DNA from: Syntrophales bacterium
GTDB lineage: Bacteria > Desulfobacterota > Syntrophia > Syntrophales > UBA5619
Direction of reading: 5' to 3'
Assembly (NCBI GenBank): GCA_023229765.1
Contig: JALNYO010000053.1
Location: 1 to 20,393, forward strand
DNA length: 20,393 bases
This document shows positions 1-6,759 of the stretch, piece after piece (within the stretch, counting starts at the first letter, position 1; each line of letters starts with the position of its first letter). The notes below the pieces were generated by a model. That model ran no database searches and was not told the origin of the DNA. It saw only the letters and a list, made by a program, of their open reading frames with translations. The position numbers and the translations under genes were made by a program.

Positions 1-12
1 ATCCTTGGTGTC

Positions 13-54
13 AAGTAGCCGCTGGAACCTGAAAAATGATTCCAGCGGCTACTT
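13..54. repeat. perfect 15-bp inverted repeat (hairpin) upstream of integrase
   Basis: The arms aagtagccgctggaa (13-27) and ttccagcggctactt (40-54) are exact reverse complements around a 12-nt loop. No U-tract follows on the + side (cttcaatcc), so a classic intrinsic terminator is doubtful. It lies just before the recombinase frame and could be a terminator of an upstream gene, a recombinase site or an end of the element. The fold is certain and the role is unknown. Confidence 0.75.
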
Positions 55-132
55 CAATCCTCGCTTGAGACCTACATTTTCAAACCGCCAGATTTAGGGC
101 ATTTTCACGCCGCCGCCAACAAAGAAGCCCTT

Positions 133-1293
133 TTGCGTTTATGGATGGATTCTACCATAGGGGAATTAAGCCTGAAGGATATAGGCCAGTCACATTTGGA
201 AAAAATTATAAAGGAGATGTTTAAATCAGGGAAGTCGGCTCGTTATATTCGATACGCTCTGGCCGTCATTAGGCAGGTATTCAACTACGCCCGATTTGTC
301 AATTTCTATACTGGTCCATCCCCCACCGATAATGTGAAGTTTCCGCAAGCTGATAATAAGCGGCTAAGATTTCTGACCCTCGGTGAAGCAATATTACTCC
401 TCCAGGAGTTAAAGAAAAGAAGCCTTCAGCTCTACGAAATTGCCTTAATGAGTCTCAGAACGGGAGCTCGTGCCGATGAAATATTTTCACTCAAATGGGG
501 CGACGTTGATTTTAATAAAGAGATGTTGACTTTGTGGGACACCAAAAACACCAAGACACGCATTGTCAGGATGACAACTGATATAAAATCAATGCTCCAA
601 GAGATGCGTTCACCGGATTTTCTGCCAAGTGAGTTTCATTCAAGGATACCAGTAAATCGGTTATGCAGTAAGCTCCATGACAATTTTCAGCACGAATTGG
701 GAGGATACGAAAAGAGTGTTGCATGGCTTAATAGCCTTCTTAGTAACACAGGGCTCCATGGCATTTTTATGAAGAGCCTCCAAAGTGATGAATACTCAGA
801 CAAATTAAAAGGGCTGGTTGATCAGTGTAGATTACTAAATAATAAGAACTTCAGCCAGATGACGTTACCTGAGCAGGATTTACTAAAAAGACAAAACCGC
901 CTGTTGATCGAAGAAACCTATCCGATGTTTACTCCAAAGAATGTCGCGAAAACAGAGCGGAATATCCAAGACTATGTTTTCCTAGACGATACCGGCAAAA
1001 AAATAAATGCCGTATCCAGCGTTTATGCAAGGACAGTCAAAGCAATCGGCCTTAATACGGGTATCACGGATAGAAGAATGAAAGTCGTCTTCCACTCGCT
1101 CCGGCATACTTACGCCAGCTGGCTGGTAGAAAAAGGTGTTGATCTTTATACGGTCAAAGAGCTTATTGGCCATTCATCTTTATCTATGACAGAAAGATAT
1201 TCCCATGTTGGTGAAAACGCTAAAACTATCGCCATCAGAAAACTTGAGAAGATTGACTTGGATCTCGATAAGGTGCAGAAGGAATCAGAGTAA
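133..1293 (+). CDS. tyrosine recombinase / phage-type integrase, probably N-terminally truncated
   Basis: This is a site-specific recombinase of the phage integrase family, cutting and rejoining DNA through a phosphotyrosine intermediate. The core-binding domain is at about residues 1-55 (LKDIGQSHLEKIIKEMF, then a helix ending VIRQVFNYA). The catalytic domain follows with R113 (TGARADE), a beta-hairpin Lys near K138, H321 and R324 (HSLRH), H347 (GHSS) and Y356 (ERYSHV), so the catalytic set is complete. Between K138 and DYVF (about 281) lies an extra helical stretch of roughly 115 residues (about 160-278), unusual for the family. The start is weak: TTG at 133, with ATG at 145 as an alternative. 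The frame stays open upstream to position 40 without a start codon, and the usual N-terminal arm-binding region is missing, so a truncated 5' end is likely. The next gene starts 3 nt after the stop. Confidence 0.85.
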   Translation: MRLWMDSTIGELSLKDIGQSHLEKIIKEMFKSGKSARYIRYALAVIRQVFNYARFVNFYTGPSPTDNVKFPQADNKRLRFLTLGEAILLLQELKKRSLQLYEIALMSLRTGARADEIFSLKWGDVDFNKEMLTLWDTKNTKTRIVRMTTDIKSMLQEMRSPDFLPSEFHSRIPVNRLCSKLHDNFQHELGGYEKSVAWLNSLLSNTGLHGIFMKSLQSDEYSDKLKGLVDQCRLLNNKNFSQMTLPEQDLLKRQNRLLIEETYPMFTPKNVAKTERNIQDYVFLDDTGKKINAVSSVYARTVKAIGLNTGITDRRMKVVFHSLRHTYASWLVEKGVDLYTVKELIGHSSLSMTERYSHVGENAKTIAIRKLEKIDLDLDKVQKESE

Positions 1294-1295
1294 CC

Positions 1296-1865
1296 ATGCG
1301 CATCTTCCTCACGGGTGTCAGTTGTGTCGGAAAATCAACCCTCGGAAAGATTCTTGCCGACAGACTCGGCCATCCATTCTACGATCTGGATGACGAGATC
1401 GAAAAATATTTCGGCGAATCTATCGAGCGCCTCATATCCCGTTACCTGACCGGCCATTCCTTCAGATACAAGATCGGTGCTGTTGTTCTCAAGTACATCC
1501 TTCTCAACAGGAGCAGCAGTCACAGCGTTATTGTCCTGCCTCCGAGTGGGCTCAAGGATGCCTATTCGCGCACAATCGGCAAAGTGGATGGTGTTATCGT
1601 CGCCATCACCGACACGCCGAAGAATATCCTGAAGCGGATCACTTTTTACGACATTGATTCTAAGCTGATTGATAAGCCCCTGACGGATGACGACAAGAAG
1701 CATTATCTGAAGGAGATCAAAAAGGACATCACCTATTTCGGGAAGACATACAAGCGGGCGCATCTGCTGGTTGATATAGCGGGCCTTTCCATCGAGGACA
1801 GCGTTACCAGGATTCAGGTTGCTCTTCAGTCCTACGTCCCGGCGCCACCTGCTCAGCCCAAATAA
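1296..1865 (+). CDS. shikimate-kinase-like P-loop kinase/NTPase, substrate unknown
   Basis: This is a 189-aa P-loop protein of the shikimate/gluconate kinase type. Visible signatures are a Walker A motif at residues 7-15 (GVSCVGKST), the early acidic cluster FYDLDDEIEKYFGESI (28-43) typical of shikimate kinases, and a C-terminal YKRAHLLVD (152-160) resembling the family's last strand. The shikimate-binding GGG loop is replaced by LPPSG (81-85), and about 20 extra residues precede the C-terminal strand. A true AroK role is therefore doubtful; a small-molecule or nucleotide kinase acting as island cargo is more likely. ATG at 1296 follows the integrase stop by 2 nt with AGAAGGA just upstream, so the two genes are probably co-transcribed. 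A hairpin terminator follows. The fold assignment is firm; the substrate is unknown. Confidence 0.75.
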   Translation: MRIFLTGVSCVGKSTLGKILADRLGHPFYDLDDEIEKYFGESIERLISRYLTGHSFRYKIGAVVLKYILLNRSSSHSVIVLPPSGLKDAYSRTIGKVDGVIVAITDTPKNILKRITFYDIDSKLIDKPLTDDDKKHYLKEIKKDITYFGKTYKRAHLLVDIAGLSIEDSVTRIQVALQSYVPAPPAQPK

Positions 1866-1871
1866 GAAACA

Positions 1872-1900
1872 ATCCCCAGTGACTCTTCGCCACTGGGGAT
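1872..1900. terminator. bidirectional hairpin terminator between convergent genes
   Basis: A perfect 10-bp stem (atccccagtg / cactggggat) with a 9-nt loop lies between the convergent stops at 1865 (+) and 1917 (-). In the minus direction it is followed by a U-rich run (tgtttctt). In the plus direction the tail is weaker (cttcaaaactt). Confidence 0.7.
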
Positions 1901-1916
1901 CTTCAAAACTTCAGGA

Positions 1917-2147
1917 TCAGCCTTCAGCTACATCAGGAACTGCCGCCCGTTTCTGAGCAACAGCTTCCTTGATCGCAGCTACCTGCTTCTTGACCTCGGC
2001 CGCTTCTTCAGCGACGGGATCAGCGAGAATAGCTCCTACTGCCACGCCAGCTAAGGCTACTGAAACTTTCAGCAATCCTGTCACTGGCTCGATGGAAATC
2101 ACCGCCAGTGCCGCACATACCGCCATCATTACTGTTCTGAACTTCAT
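1917..2147 (-). CDS. small membrane-anchored protein with charged C-terminal helix
   Basis: A 76-aa protein of unrecognised family. Its N-terminal half is hydrophobic (MKFRTVMMAVCAALAVISIE, then LLKVSVALAGVAVGAILA), giving one signal-like helix and a second membrane helix. The C-terminal half is an Ala/Glu/Lys helix (VAEEAAEVKKQVAAIKEAVA) that looks like a short coiled coil, probably soluble. The start is ATG at 2147 because AAGGAGG lies 8 nt upstream; an in-frame TTG at 2153 would sit only 2 nt from it. The gene converges on the kinase gene and shares its terminator. Function unknown; a small phage-like or envelope-stress protein is conceivable. Confidence 0.6.
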   Translation of the reverse strand: MKFRTVMMAVCAALAVISIEPVTGLLKVSVALAGVAVGAILADPVAEEAAEVKKQVAAIKEAVAQKRAAVPDVAEG

Positions 2148-2312
2148 ATTCAAATCCTCCTTTTTATTTTGATAACTATATAATTTCTATAGGAGTTTCG
2201 CGAATTTCAGAATTGACATATTTACAACGACCGGAAACAAGCGTAATGGAAATGCCCAACGTCAGCTCGCGCCGACTTTTGCCGGTGAAATTAAAAAAGG
2301 AATATCAGCAAC

Positions 2313-2456
2313 ATGACCAATAAAAGTATCCCCTATATCGACAATTCAGGAACAATAATCATCCCTTCCAATTCTGATCAGAAATATCACTACTGGAACG
2401 GTGGCCAGCCGTTAACAGAAACCCTATTGGAGCTAAATGTCTCGGAGAACATTTAA
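2313..2456 (+). CDS. small hypothetical protein, possibly cut short by a nonsense codon
   Basis: A 47-codon frame begins at ATG 2313 with AAAAAGGAA upstream. The product begins MTNKSIPYIDNSGTIII and includes YHYWNGGQPLTETLLEL, a soluble protein-like composition with no family I can name. The TAA at 2454-2456 may be a mutation. The same frame continues open through TIPWECGLSWCRNNNGAG to a second TAA at 2511-2513, which abuts the ATG of the next gene at 2514, as expected for a coupled gene pair. The ECGLSW segment recurs in another small frame near 2971. It may be a real 47-aa gene or a decayed 66-codon gene. Confidence 0.45.
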   Translation: MTNKSIPYIDNSGTIIIPSNSDQKYHYWNGGQPLTETLLELNVSENI

Positions 2457-2468
2457 ACCATACCCTGG

Positions 2469-2486
2469 GAATGTGGCTTGAGCTGG
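2469..2486 (+). repeat. 18-bp direct repeat, copy 1 (encodes ECGLSW)
   Basis: gaatgtggcttgagctgg occurs here and again at 2971-2988, 502 bp apart. In one frame both copies read Glu-Cys-Gly-Leu-Ser-Trp followed shortly by Cys (ECGLSWC and ECGLSWEC). This suggests a shared C-terminal protein motif of two decayed small genes, or a small duplicated element. Confidence 0.7.
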
Positions 2487-2513
2487 TGTAGAAACAATAA
2501 TGGAGCGGGATAA

Positions 2514-2843
2514 ATGTTAAATCGTAGTCTGGTAACCGTTAAGGCAAAGGAACCGTTCAGGGAGTGGCTACTTTCACTTCCCGATCCCTGTGACGAAACA
2601 ATTGAGGAAATAAACGAAGATTCTTCAGCTTATCTGCTTCCTGAGTTTGAAGACGACAAACAACGGGATAGAATATTCAAGAAATTTTTTGCTATGATCT
2701 TTGAAGATCAGCTCGCTGACTGGTGGACTCAAGAAGATGATTGGCCTCAAAACCGTGACCTTAAAATGTTTAAAAAGTGGTTTGATGTTGAGTTCCATTC
2801 TACAATTGAAGACCTTGTGGATGACGTCTTGGTTGATCAATAG
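2514..2843 (+). CDS. conserved acidic hypothetical protein (109 aa)
   Basis: A soluble, strongly acidic 109-aa protein. It resembles from memory a proteobacterial family of unknown function with the pattern PFxxWLxSLPDP ... YLLPEFEDD ... IFExQLADWWTxExxWPQxRD ... FKKWFDVEFHS. Here FREWLLSLPDP is at residues 16-26, YLLPEFEDD at 40-48, DQLADWWTQEDDWPQNRDL at 65-83 and WFDVEFHS at 88-95. Length fits the family. No membrane segment or catalytic motif is visible. ATG 2514 is preceded by ggagcggga and directly abuts an upstream in-frame stop (TAAATG). No function is proposed. Confidence 0.75.
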   Translation: MLNRSLVTVKAKEPFREWLLSLPDPCDETIEEINEDSSAYLLPEFEDDKQRDRIFKKFFAMIFEDQLADWWTQEDDWPQNRDLKMFKKWFDVEFHSTIEDLVDDVLVDQ

Positions 2844-2902
2844 TGATAGTTAGCCCCCTATGTAGTGACCTGATATAAAACATGCTATGAGAGTCAACGA
2901 AA

Positions 2903-2983
2903 ATGATTGATGATCTTAATATGACTGATGATCAAATTGCGATTTTTACTACAGAACATATGTTTGAAATGAATGTGGCTTGA
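2903..2983 (+). pseudogene. short frame ending near ECGLSW repeat, possibly frameshifted
   Basis: ATG 2903 opens 26 codons (MIDDLNMTDDQIAIFTTEHM, then FEMNVA) ending at TGA 2981-2983. Immediately around the stop, the +1-shifted frame reads NECGLSWECDQERNE and stays open to about 3050. This carries the same motif as the frame at 2469, so a single-base indel near 2968-2973 could have split one small gene. No strong Shine-Dalgarno sequence precedes the ATG. The lesion is inferred, not proven, and the whole frame could be non-coding. Confidence 0.3.
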
Positions 2984-2988
2984 GCTGG
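2971..2988 (+). repeat. 18-bp direct repeat, copy 2 (encodes ECGLSW)
   Basis: Second exact copy of gaatgtggcttgagctgg (first at 2469-2486). The flanking bases differ, except that Trp-(Glu)-Cys follows in the coding frame of both. Confidence 0.7.
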
Positions 2989-3031
2989 GAATGCGATCAA
3001 GAAAGAAATGAAAGTAAACCAATGACAGGGT

Positions 3032-3811
3032 TTGCCGCTGAGAAGGGTTGAATATCAGAAAAGCAGATCTGCAACGAATATAACTTCCCTGATTTGGAGA
3101 ACGAAAATAGAAACCACACCGATCATCGAGAAGATCAAAAAATTATTGGCACTATCCAATTCCAGCAACGAGTTTGAAGCCGCACTGGCAGCAGCACACG
3201 CCCAGCGATTACTATCAGAGCATAATCTGGGTATGGCCGACATCGAAGCTTCACACAAACCGGACAAAGCCGACAAGATCGAGATGGAGACAACCAAAAC
3301 TCTGGCCAAATGGGTTAGACATCTCAGCGCTGGGGTCTGTAACGCCTTCGATTGTCAGGCGGTCCATAACGCCACGAAAGGCATATTGACTTTTATCGGC
3401 GTAGGGGAAGATGCACAGGTTGCCGCTTATACCTTTGCCTATCTGGACAGAACCGTAAGAAAGCTTTGCAGTACATATATGAAGAGCCATGTCAGTGATA
3501 CGATAACCGGAAGAAAACGCGAGCTGAGGCGACAGTCCTACTACCTGGGTGCGGTATCTACCATCACCATTCGCTTGGGAGAGCAGAAGGTTCGCACACC
3601 TGTTACCCCTGGCGCATTGGTTCCGCTCAAAGAAACCTTAATCAAACAGACCATGAACGAGTTTGGCAATGTCAGAACAATGCACAGCCGCAGAAGCTAC
3701 ATCAATTCTGATGCTTATTCCAAAGGCCAGAACGATGGCAGACAGGTGGGTATTCATCAAGGGGTGGAGCAGTCGACATTTATGAGTAAGGGACTGCTTG
3801 ATAATCATTAG
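3032..3811 (+). CDS. DUF2786 / DUF7168-type protein
   Basis: A 259-codon frame. The N-terminal DUF2786 helix pair is at about residues 32-75 (IIEKIKKLLALSNSSNEFEA, then AHAQRLLSEHNLGMADIEA). The second domain has the usual GVGEDAQVAAYTFAYLDRTV block (122-141), then the SYYLGAVSTITIRL helix. The C-terminus, AYSKGQNDGRQVGIHQG, is typical of the family. These proteins are common in phages and islands of Proteobacteria; their function is unknown. The start is uncertain: the only frame-opening codon is TTG 3032 with a poor ribosome site, and there is no ATG before the domain, so the true start may be a rare codon or the 5' end may be damaged. A sigma70-like promoter for the next gene begins 10 nt after the stop. 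Confidence 0.8.
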   Translation: MPLRRVEYQKSRSATNITSLIWRTKIETTPIIEKIKKLLALSNSSNEFEAALAAAHAQRLLSEHNLGMADIEASHKPDKADKIEMETTKTLAKWVRHLSAGVCNAFDCQAVHNATKGILTFIGVGEDAQVAAYTFAYLDRTVRKLCSTYMKSHVSDTITGRKRELRRQSYYLGAVSTITIRLGEQKVRTPVTPGALVPLKETLIKQTMNEFGNVRTMHSRRSYINSDAYSKGQNDGRQVGIHQGVEQSTFMSKGLLDNH

Positions 3812-3821
3812 AAGGATTTTT

Positions 3822-3850
3822 TTGACGTTGGCCGCTATTTCCCATATACT
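3822..3850 (+). promoter_or_regulatory. sigma70-like promoter for zinc-ribbon gene
   Basis: TTGACG (3822-3827), a 17-nt spacer and TATACT (3845-3850) lie 30 nt upstream of the ATG at 3880. Both hexamers match the consensus at 5 of 6 positions. Confidence 0.65.
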
Positions 3851-3879
3851 CATGATCAGATTTTACCGGTGAAGAAGAG

Positions 3880-4170
3880 ATGAAAAAATGCCATGCATGC
3901 TTAAAGGTTTTGGAAATCAAGATTCCTGTGGGCAGAAGGGAGATTTGTCCCTTTTGCGGATCTGACCTGCACTGCTGCCTCAATTGCATCTTCCATTTGA
4001 TGGGAAACTATAACGAGTGTCGGGAACCACAGGCAGAGAGGGTCATTGAAAAGGATCGGAGCAATTTTTGTGATTTCTTCGCTTTTCAAGATGCCGAGAT
4101 GGGCAGTAAAAGAAAGGATTCTGGAGAGTCTGCAAAAACAAAAATGGAGTCCCTGTTCAAAACGGGCTGA
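3880..4170 (+). CDS. conserved cysteine-rich zinc-ribbon protein (96 aa)
   Basis: A small soluble protein with two CxxC knuckles, CHAC at residues 4-7 and CPFC at 23-26, then a conserved-looking block LHCCLNCIFHL (30-40) and CREPQAERV (47-55), ending in SNFCDFF (61-67). The pattern matches from memory a delta-proteobacterial family of unknown function with the run HCCLNCxFYxxxxYNxCREPQAERVxDKDxxNFCDYF. Probably metal-binding. Residues after about 75 are Lys/Ser rich and likely disordered. It has its own promoter (TTGACG-17-TATACT) and a GAAGAAG-type ribosome site. No partner is evident. Confidence 0.75.
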   Translation: MKKCHACLKVLEIKIPVGRREICPFCGSDLHCCLNCIFHLMGNYNECREPQAERVIEKDRSNFCDFFAFQDAEMGSKRKDSGESAKTKMESLFKTG

Positions 4171-4211
4171 TTTATGTAGAGGTTGATTTTATTTGATATA
4201 AGGGAGAAATG

Positions 4212-4628
4212 ATGAAACTATCCCGAAAAGAAATCATGACAGCGCTGAAGGAATGGAATCATGCTTGGGACAACCATGACTTGGATGGTGTGATGAAGCT
4301 TTTTCATGATGATATCCTTTTTGAAAACTGGACTGGGGGACATGTCAAGGGAAAGGAAGCCCTCCTAAAGGCATGGGCGCCTTGGTTTACCAATCACAAC
4401 GGGTTTCGGTTTATCGGTGAAGATACCTTCATCGATGAGCAGGAGCAGAAAATTCTTTACAGGTGGCAGTTCGAAAGTCCTTCTTTTGAAAAAGGCTACG
4501 AGGGAAAATTGGAAAAACGGCGAGGGGTTGACGTGATCCACTTTCAAGACGGCAAGATTATTCAAAAACTGACCTATTCCAAGACTACTTTGGAAATAGA
4601 CGGGATACGGGTTCTTCTTCACGGATGA
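4212..4628 (+). CDS. SnoaL/NTF2-like fold protein
   Basis: A 138-aa protein of the NTF2-like superfamily, a small cone-shaped fold used by ester/ketone isomerases, hydrolases and binding proteins. It starts with the usual helix pair (ALKEWNHAWDNHDLDGVMKL) and FHDDILFENW, followed by GKEALLKAWAPWF and the beta strands FRFIGEDTFIDE, KILYRWQFES and GVDVIHFQDGKI. The HFxDGKI strand is diagnostic. No catalytic dyad can be assigned by eye. Two adjacent ATGs exist (4209, 4212). The AGGGAG at 4201-4206 sits 2 nt from the first and 5 nt from the second, so the second is preferred. Confidence 0.8.
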   Translation: MKLSRKEIMTALKEWNHAWDNHDLDGVMKLFHDDILFENWTGGHVKGKEALLKAWAPWFTNHNGFRFIGEDTFIDEQEQKILYRWQFESPSFEKGYEGKLEKRRGVDVIHFQDGKIIQKLTYSKTTLEIDGIRVLLHG

Positions 4629-4665
4629 TTATCATCAGTAATTACGACGAATTCGAGGACTTCTT

Positions 4666-5229
4666 TTGAAACTTTCACATCCTTTCGAATGGCTGCCCAT
4701 CGCACAACAGACGCGAGCATTTATTGTGCTGTTAGCGCTTACAATTGTCCTGATGGTTGCGCTCCAAGTCTTGGGCGGACCACTCAAGACTGATGTCGCG
4801 CCATACGGTATCGTCTCGTTTGAACTTGCGGGAACATTGCCACTGGCTCAAAAGATTGTTGAGTCGTGGGGCGAGATGGGACGAATTTTCGCAGGGCTCA
4901 ACTTGGGGCTCGATTTTCTTTTCATCGTTGTGTATTCAAATTGTATCGGCTTGGGTTGCGTGATCGTTGCGCGTAATCTTTCGCGTCATACCTGGTTCCT
5001 TGCCGTCGCTGGTATCGTCCTGGCATGGGCATTGTGGCTTGCCGCGCTGTTGGATTGTATCGAAAACTTTGCGCTGATCAACATACTTCTCGGATCACAG
5101 CAAGCCGCATTTGCATTGATCGCTCGGTGGTGTGCCATTCCGAAATTTCTAATCGTTGGAATAGGCATTGCGTATGTCATCTTCGGTGCCATACCTCAAT
5201 GGCTTAAAAAGAATGGCATTGGCAGATAA
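4666..5229 (+). CDS. four-helix integral membrane protein of unknown function
   Basis: A 187-aa protein with four clear membrane segments: about 19-38 (FIVLLALTIVLMVALQVLGG), 82-102 (LDFLFIVVYSNCIGLGCVIVA), 111-130 (FLAVAGIVLAWALWLAALLD) and 157-176 (PKFLIVGIGIAYVIFGAIP). A loop of about 40 residues between helices 1 and 2 contains TDVAPYGIVSFELAGT. That pattern and DCIENFALINILLGS resemble a conserved membrane family of unknown role. The start is TTG 4666 with GAGGA 6 nt upstream; no ATG lies before the first helix. No enzymatic motif is seen. Confidence 0.7.
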   Translation: MKLSHPFEWLPIAQQTRAFIVLLALTIVLMVALQVLGGPLKTDVAPYGIVSFELAGTLPLAQKIVESWGEMGRIFAGLNLGLDFLFIVVYSNCIGLGCVIVARNLSRHTWFLAVAGIVLAWALWLAALLDCIENFALINILLGSQQAAFALIARWCAIPKFLIVGIGIAYVIFGAIPQWLKKNGIGR

Positions 5230-5313
5230 TCTTGCTTGGACAAAAAAGACTAATAAGAAAAACAGACGGGGAAATAAAGCGCACTGGGGTGCTAAAAATG
5301 GAGGGAATGGAAT

Positions 5314-5607
5314 ATGCTAATTCCCAGTACGGATATCACCCTTGAGGAGCTACTGGACCGGGTCCCTCTGGCCGTACAATACGTCGATAAGGACGGATTC
5401 TTGCGGTACCTGAATAAGACTGCCGCAGCACGACCGGCAAATATTAAAAGGGAAGTTGGCATTGACATTCGGGATTGTCATGCAAAGCCCGAATGTCTTG
5501 AGATGATTGAACTTATTTTTGAAGACTTTAGGCAGGGGCGCAAAGAACCACATTATTACGTTACTTCAGGGATCAGGAAGACGATTATGGTGCCAAAGAA
5601 GAAATAA
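5314..5607 (+). CDS. PAS-domain protein, short (DUF438-associated PAS type)
   Basis: A 97-aa protein that is essentially one PAS sensor domain. LDRVPLAVQYVDKDGFLRYLNKT (residues 14-36) is the PAS entry; VGIDIRDCHAKPECLEMIEL follows (48-67), then FEDFRQGRKEPHYYV. The VGxDIRDCH segment is characteristic of PAS domains attached to DUF438 and related hemerythrin-like or regulator proteins. The usual closing strands (a mvPvyD-type motif followed by 'G.fvG') are missing: the product stops at TIMVPKKK, so the domain is probably truncated. ATG 5314 has GGAGGGA upstream. Its TAA overlaps the next ATG by one base (taatg), so the pair is translationally coupled. Confidence 0.65.
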   Translation: MLIPSTDITLEELLDRVPLAVQYVDKDGFLRYLNKTAAARPANIKREVGIDIRDCHAKPECLEMIELIFEDFRQGRKEPHYYVTSGIRKTIMVPKKK

Positions 5608-5906
5608 TGTCGCTTCTGTATCAGATCGAAAGAACCATAAAGGATTATGATATGAAGAATCAAGGTTTTACTGATTCGTCGGTAATCATGGCCCTTGAGA
5701 AGCTATCCATGAAACCTGAGGCGCCGGCACAGAGTGAATTCTTGAGAAATATAACCGATTATCTACGCATGTTTATGAGTATGCACAGCTTTTCCAGAAG
5801 TGAGTTGAGACAGGGTATTAATCGAGTCCTCAGATCAGCAAAAAGGCATAACAAGATAGATGGAACCAGAGGCTACTTGAATTTTATCAGAGAAAATTTA
5901 CCATGA
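5607..5906 (+). CDS. helical hypothetical protein coupled to the PAS gene
   Basis: A 99-aa all-helical soluble protein (MSLLYQIERTIKDYDMKNQG, then ALEKLSM, EFLRNITDYLRMFMSMHSFS, ELRQGINRVLRSAKRH). I do not recognise a family. Its start overlaps the PAS gene's stop, suggesting that the two products work together, perhaps as a sensor and a small effector. Its own stop (TGA 5904-5906) lies inside an ATGA of the following frame, but the endonuclease more likely starts at 5933. Confidence 0.6.
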   Translation: MSLLYQIERTIKDYDMKNQGFTDSSVIMALEKLSMKPEAPAQSEFLRNITDYLRMFMSMHSFSRSELRQGINRVLRSAKRHNKIDGTRGYLNFIRENLP

Positions 5907-5932
5907 GTCACAACAGCCTTTGGAGATCACCG

Positions 5933-6736
5933 ATGATGAATCGAAAATCCAAACCCTTATCCCTTTTTATCCTATTCGTCCTGGCCGTCATAATCTCTTC
6001 ATCCAACATGGTCTCTGCTGCGGATGGGATTCAGACTGGCAACACCACGAACGATTCTTTCAACAAATCCAAGAAACTCCTCCATAACGTCATCTACAAA
6101 GATGCGGCATCGCGTCAGGACATCTACTGCGGCTGCAAATATGACGAAAAGAAAGAGGTTGACTTTAATAGCTGCTGATACAGGCCCGAAAGAGATAACA
6201 ACCGGGCGCATAGGATTGAATGGGAGCATGCGGTTCCGGCAGAGGCTTTTGGCCAGAGTTTTAAGGAATGGCGAGAGGGCGATCCCGATTGCGTGGACAA
6301 TAGAGGAAAATCATTCAAAGGCCGAAAATGTGCAGAGAAAGTCAACCTCGAATACCGCCGAATGCAAGCGGATATGTACAATCTATATCCAGCAGTCGGC
6401 GAGGTCAACGGGCTGCGGTCAAATTATTTAATGGCAATGATTCCAGGCAATCAGTACCGTTTTGGGGAATGCAAGACGAAGATCGAAGATCGCAAGATAG
6501 AGCTGCCACGTCCGGAAGTAAGAGGAGAGATTGCCAGTACCTACATGTATATGGAACGGGCCTATCCCGGGCATGGAATCATCTCAGGGAAGAACGAAAA
6601 GCTTTTTCAGGCGTGGGACAAAGCCGATCCCGTGGATGAGTGGGAATGTGAACGTGCAAGGAGGATTGCCAAGATTCAAGGAAATGTCAATCTGGTTGTT
6701 GATCAGGCATGTAGGAGATTGAAGGAGAAGAGATAA
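5933..6736 (+). pseudogene. endonuclease I (EndA/Vvn family), interrupted by an in-frame TGA
   Basis: Secreted DNA/RNA endonuclease I family, usually periplasmic. Reading one frame from ATG 5933 (GGAG 7 nt upstream) gives a Sec signal peptide (LFILFVLAVIISSSNMVSA), then the EndA blocks DIYCGCKYDEKK and VDFNSC. The TGA at 6176-6178 follows, then the same frame continues with YRPERDNN, the catalytic IEWEHAVPAEAFGQ, DMYNLYPAVGEVNGLRSN and the C-terminal RRIAKIQGNVNLVVDQAC, to a stop at 6734-6736. Family members have Gly (SCGY) where the TGA stands, so GGA to TGA is the simplest explanation. All other family blocks are intact and the total length (about 267 codons) is normal, so the lesion is recent or recoded. 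Confidence 0.85.
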
Positions 6737-6759
6737 GGGGAATTCTGAGGAGATTCAAG

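Noticed and set aside
1..60. att repeat of the tRNA-Arg 3' end near the left integrase
   Set aside because: No stretch matching the tRNA 3' sequence was found in the left end; only trivial short matches.
1296..1865. aroK (shikimate kinase) gene name
   Set aside because: The shikimate-binding loop is not conserved and the gene sits with an integrase, so a biosynthetic name would mislead.
2213..2241. TTGACA at 2213 as promoter for the 2313 small gene
   Set aside because: No acceptable -10 hexamer at 16-18 nt spacing.
6176..6178. TGA in endonuclease I as selenocysteine or as Gly under a changed genetic code
   Set aside because: The family has Gly, not Cys/Sec, here; no SECIS-like hairpin is evident after the codon; and TGA is used as a normal stop by many intact genes in the window.
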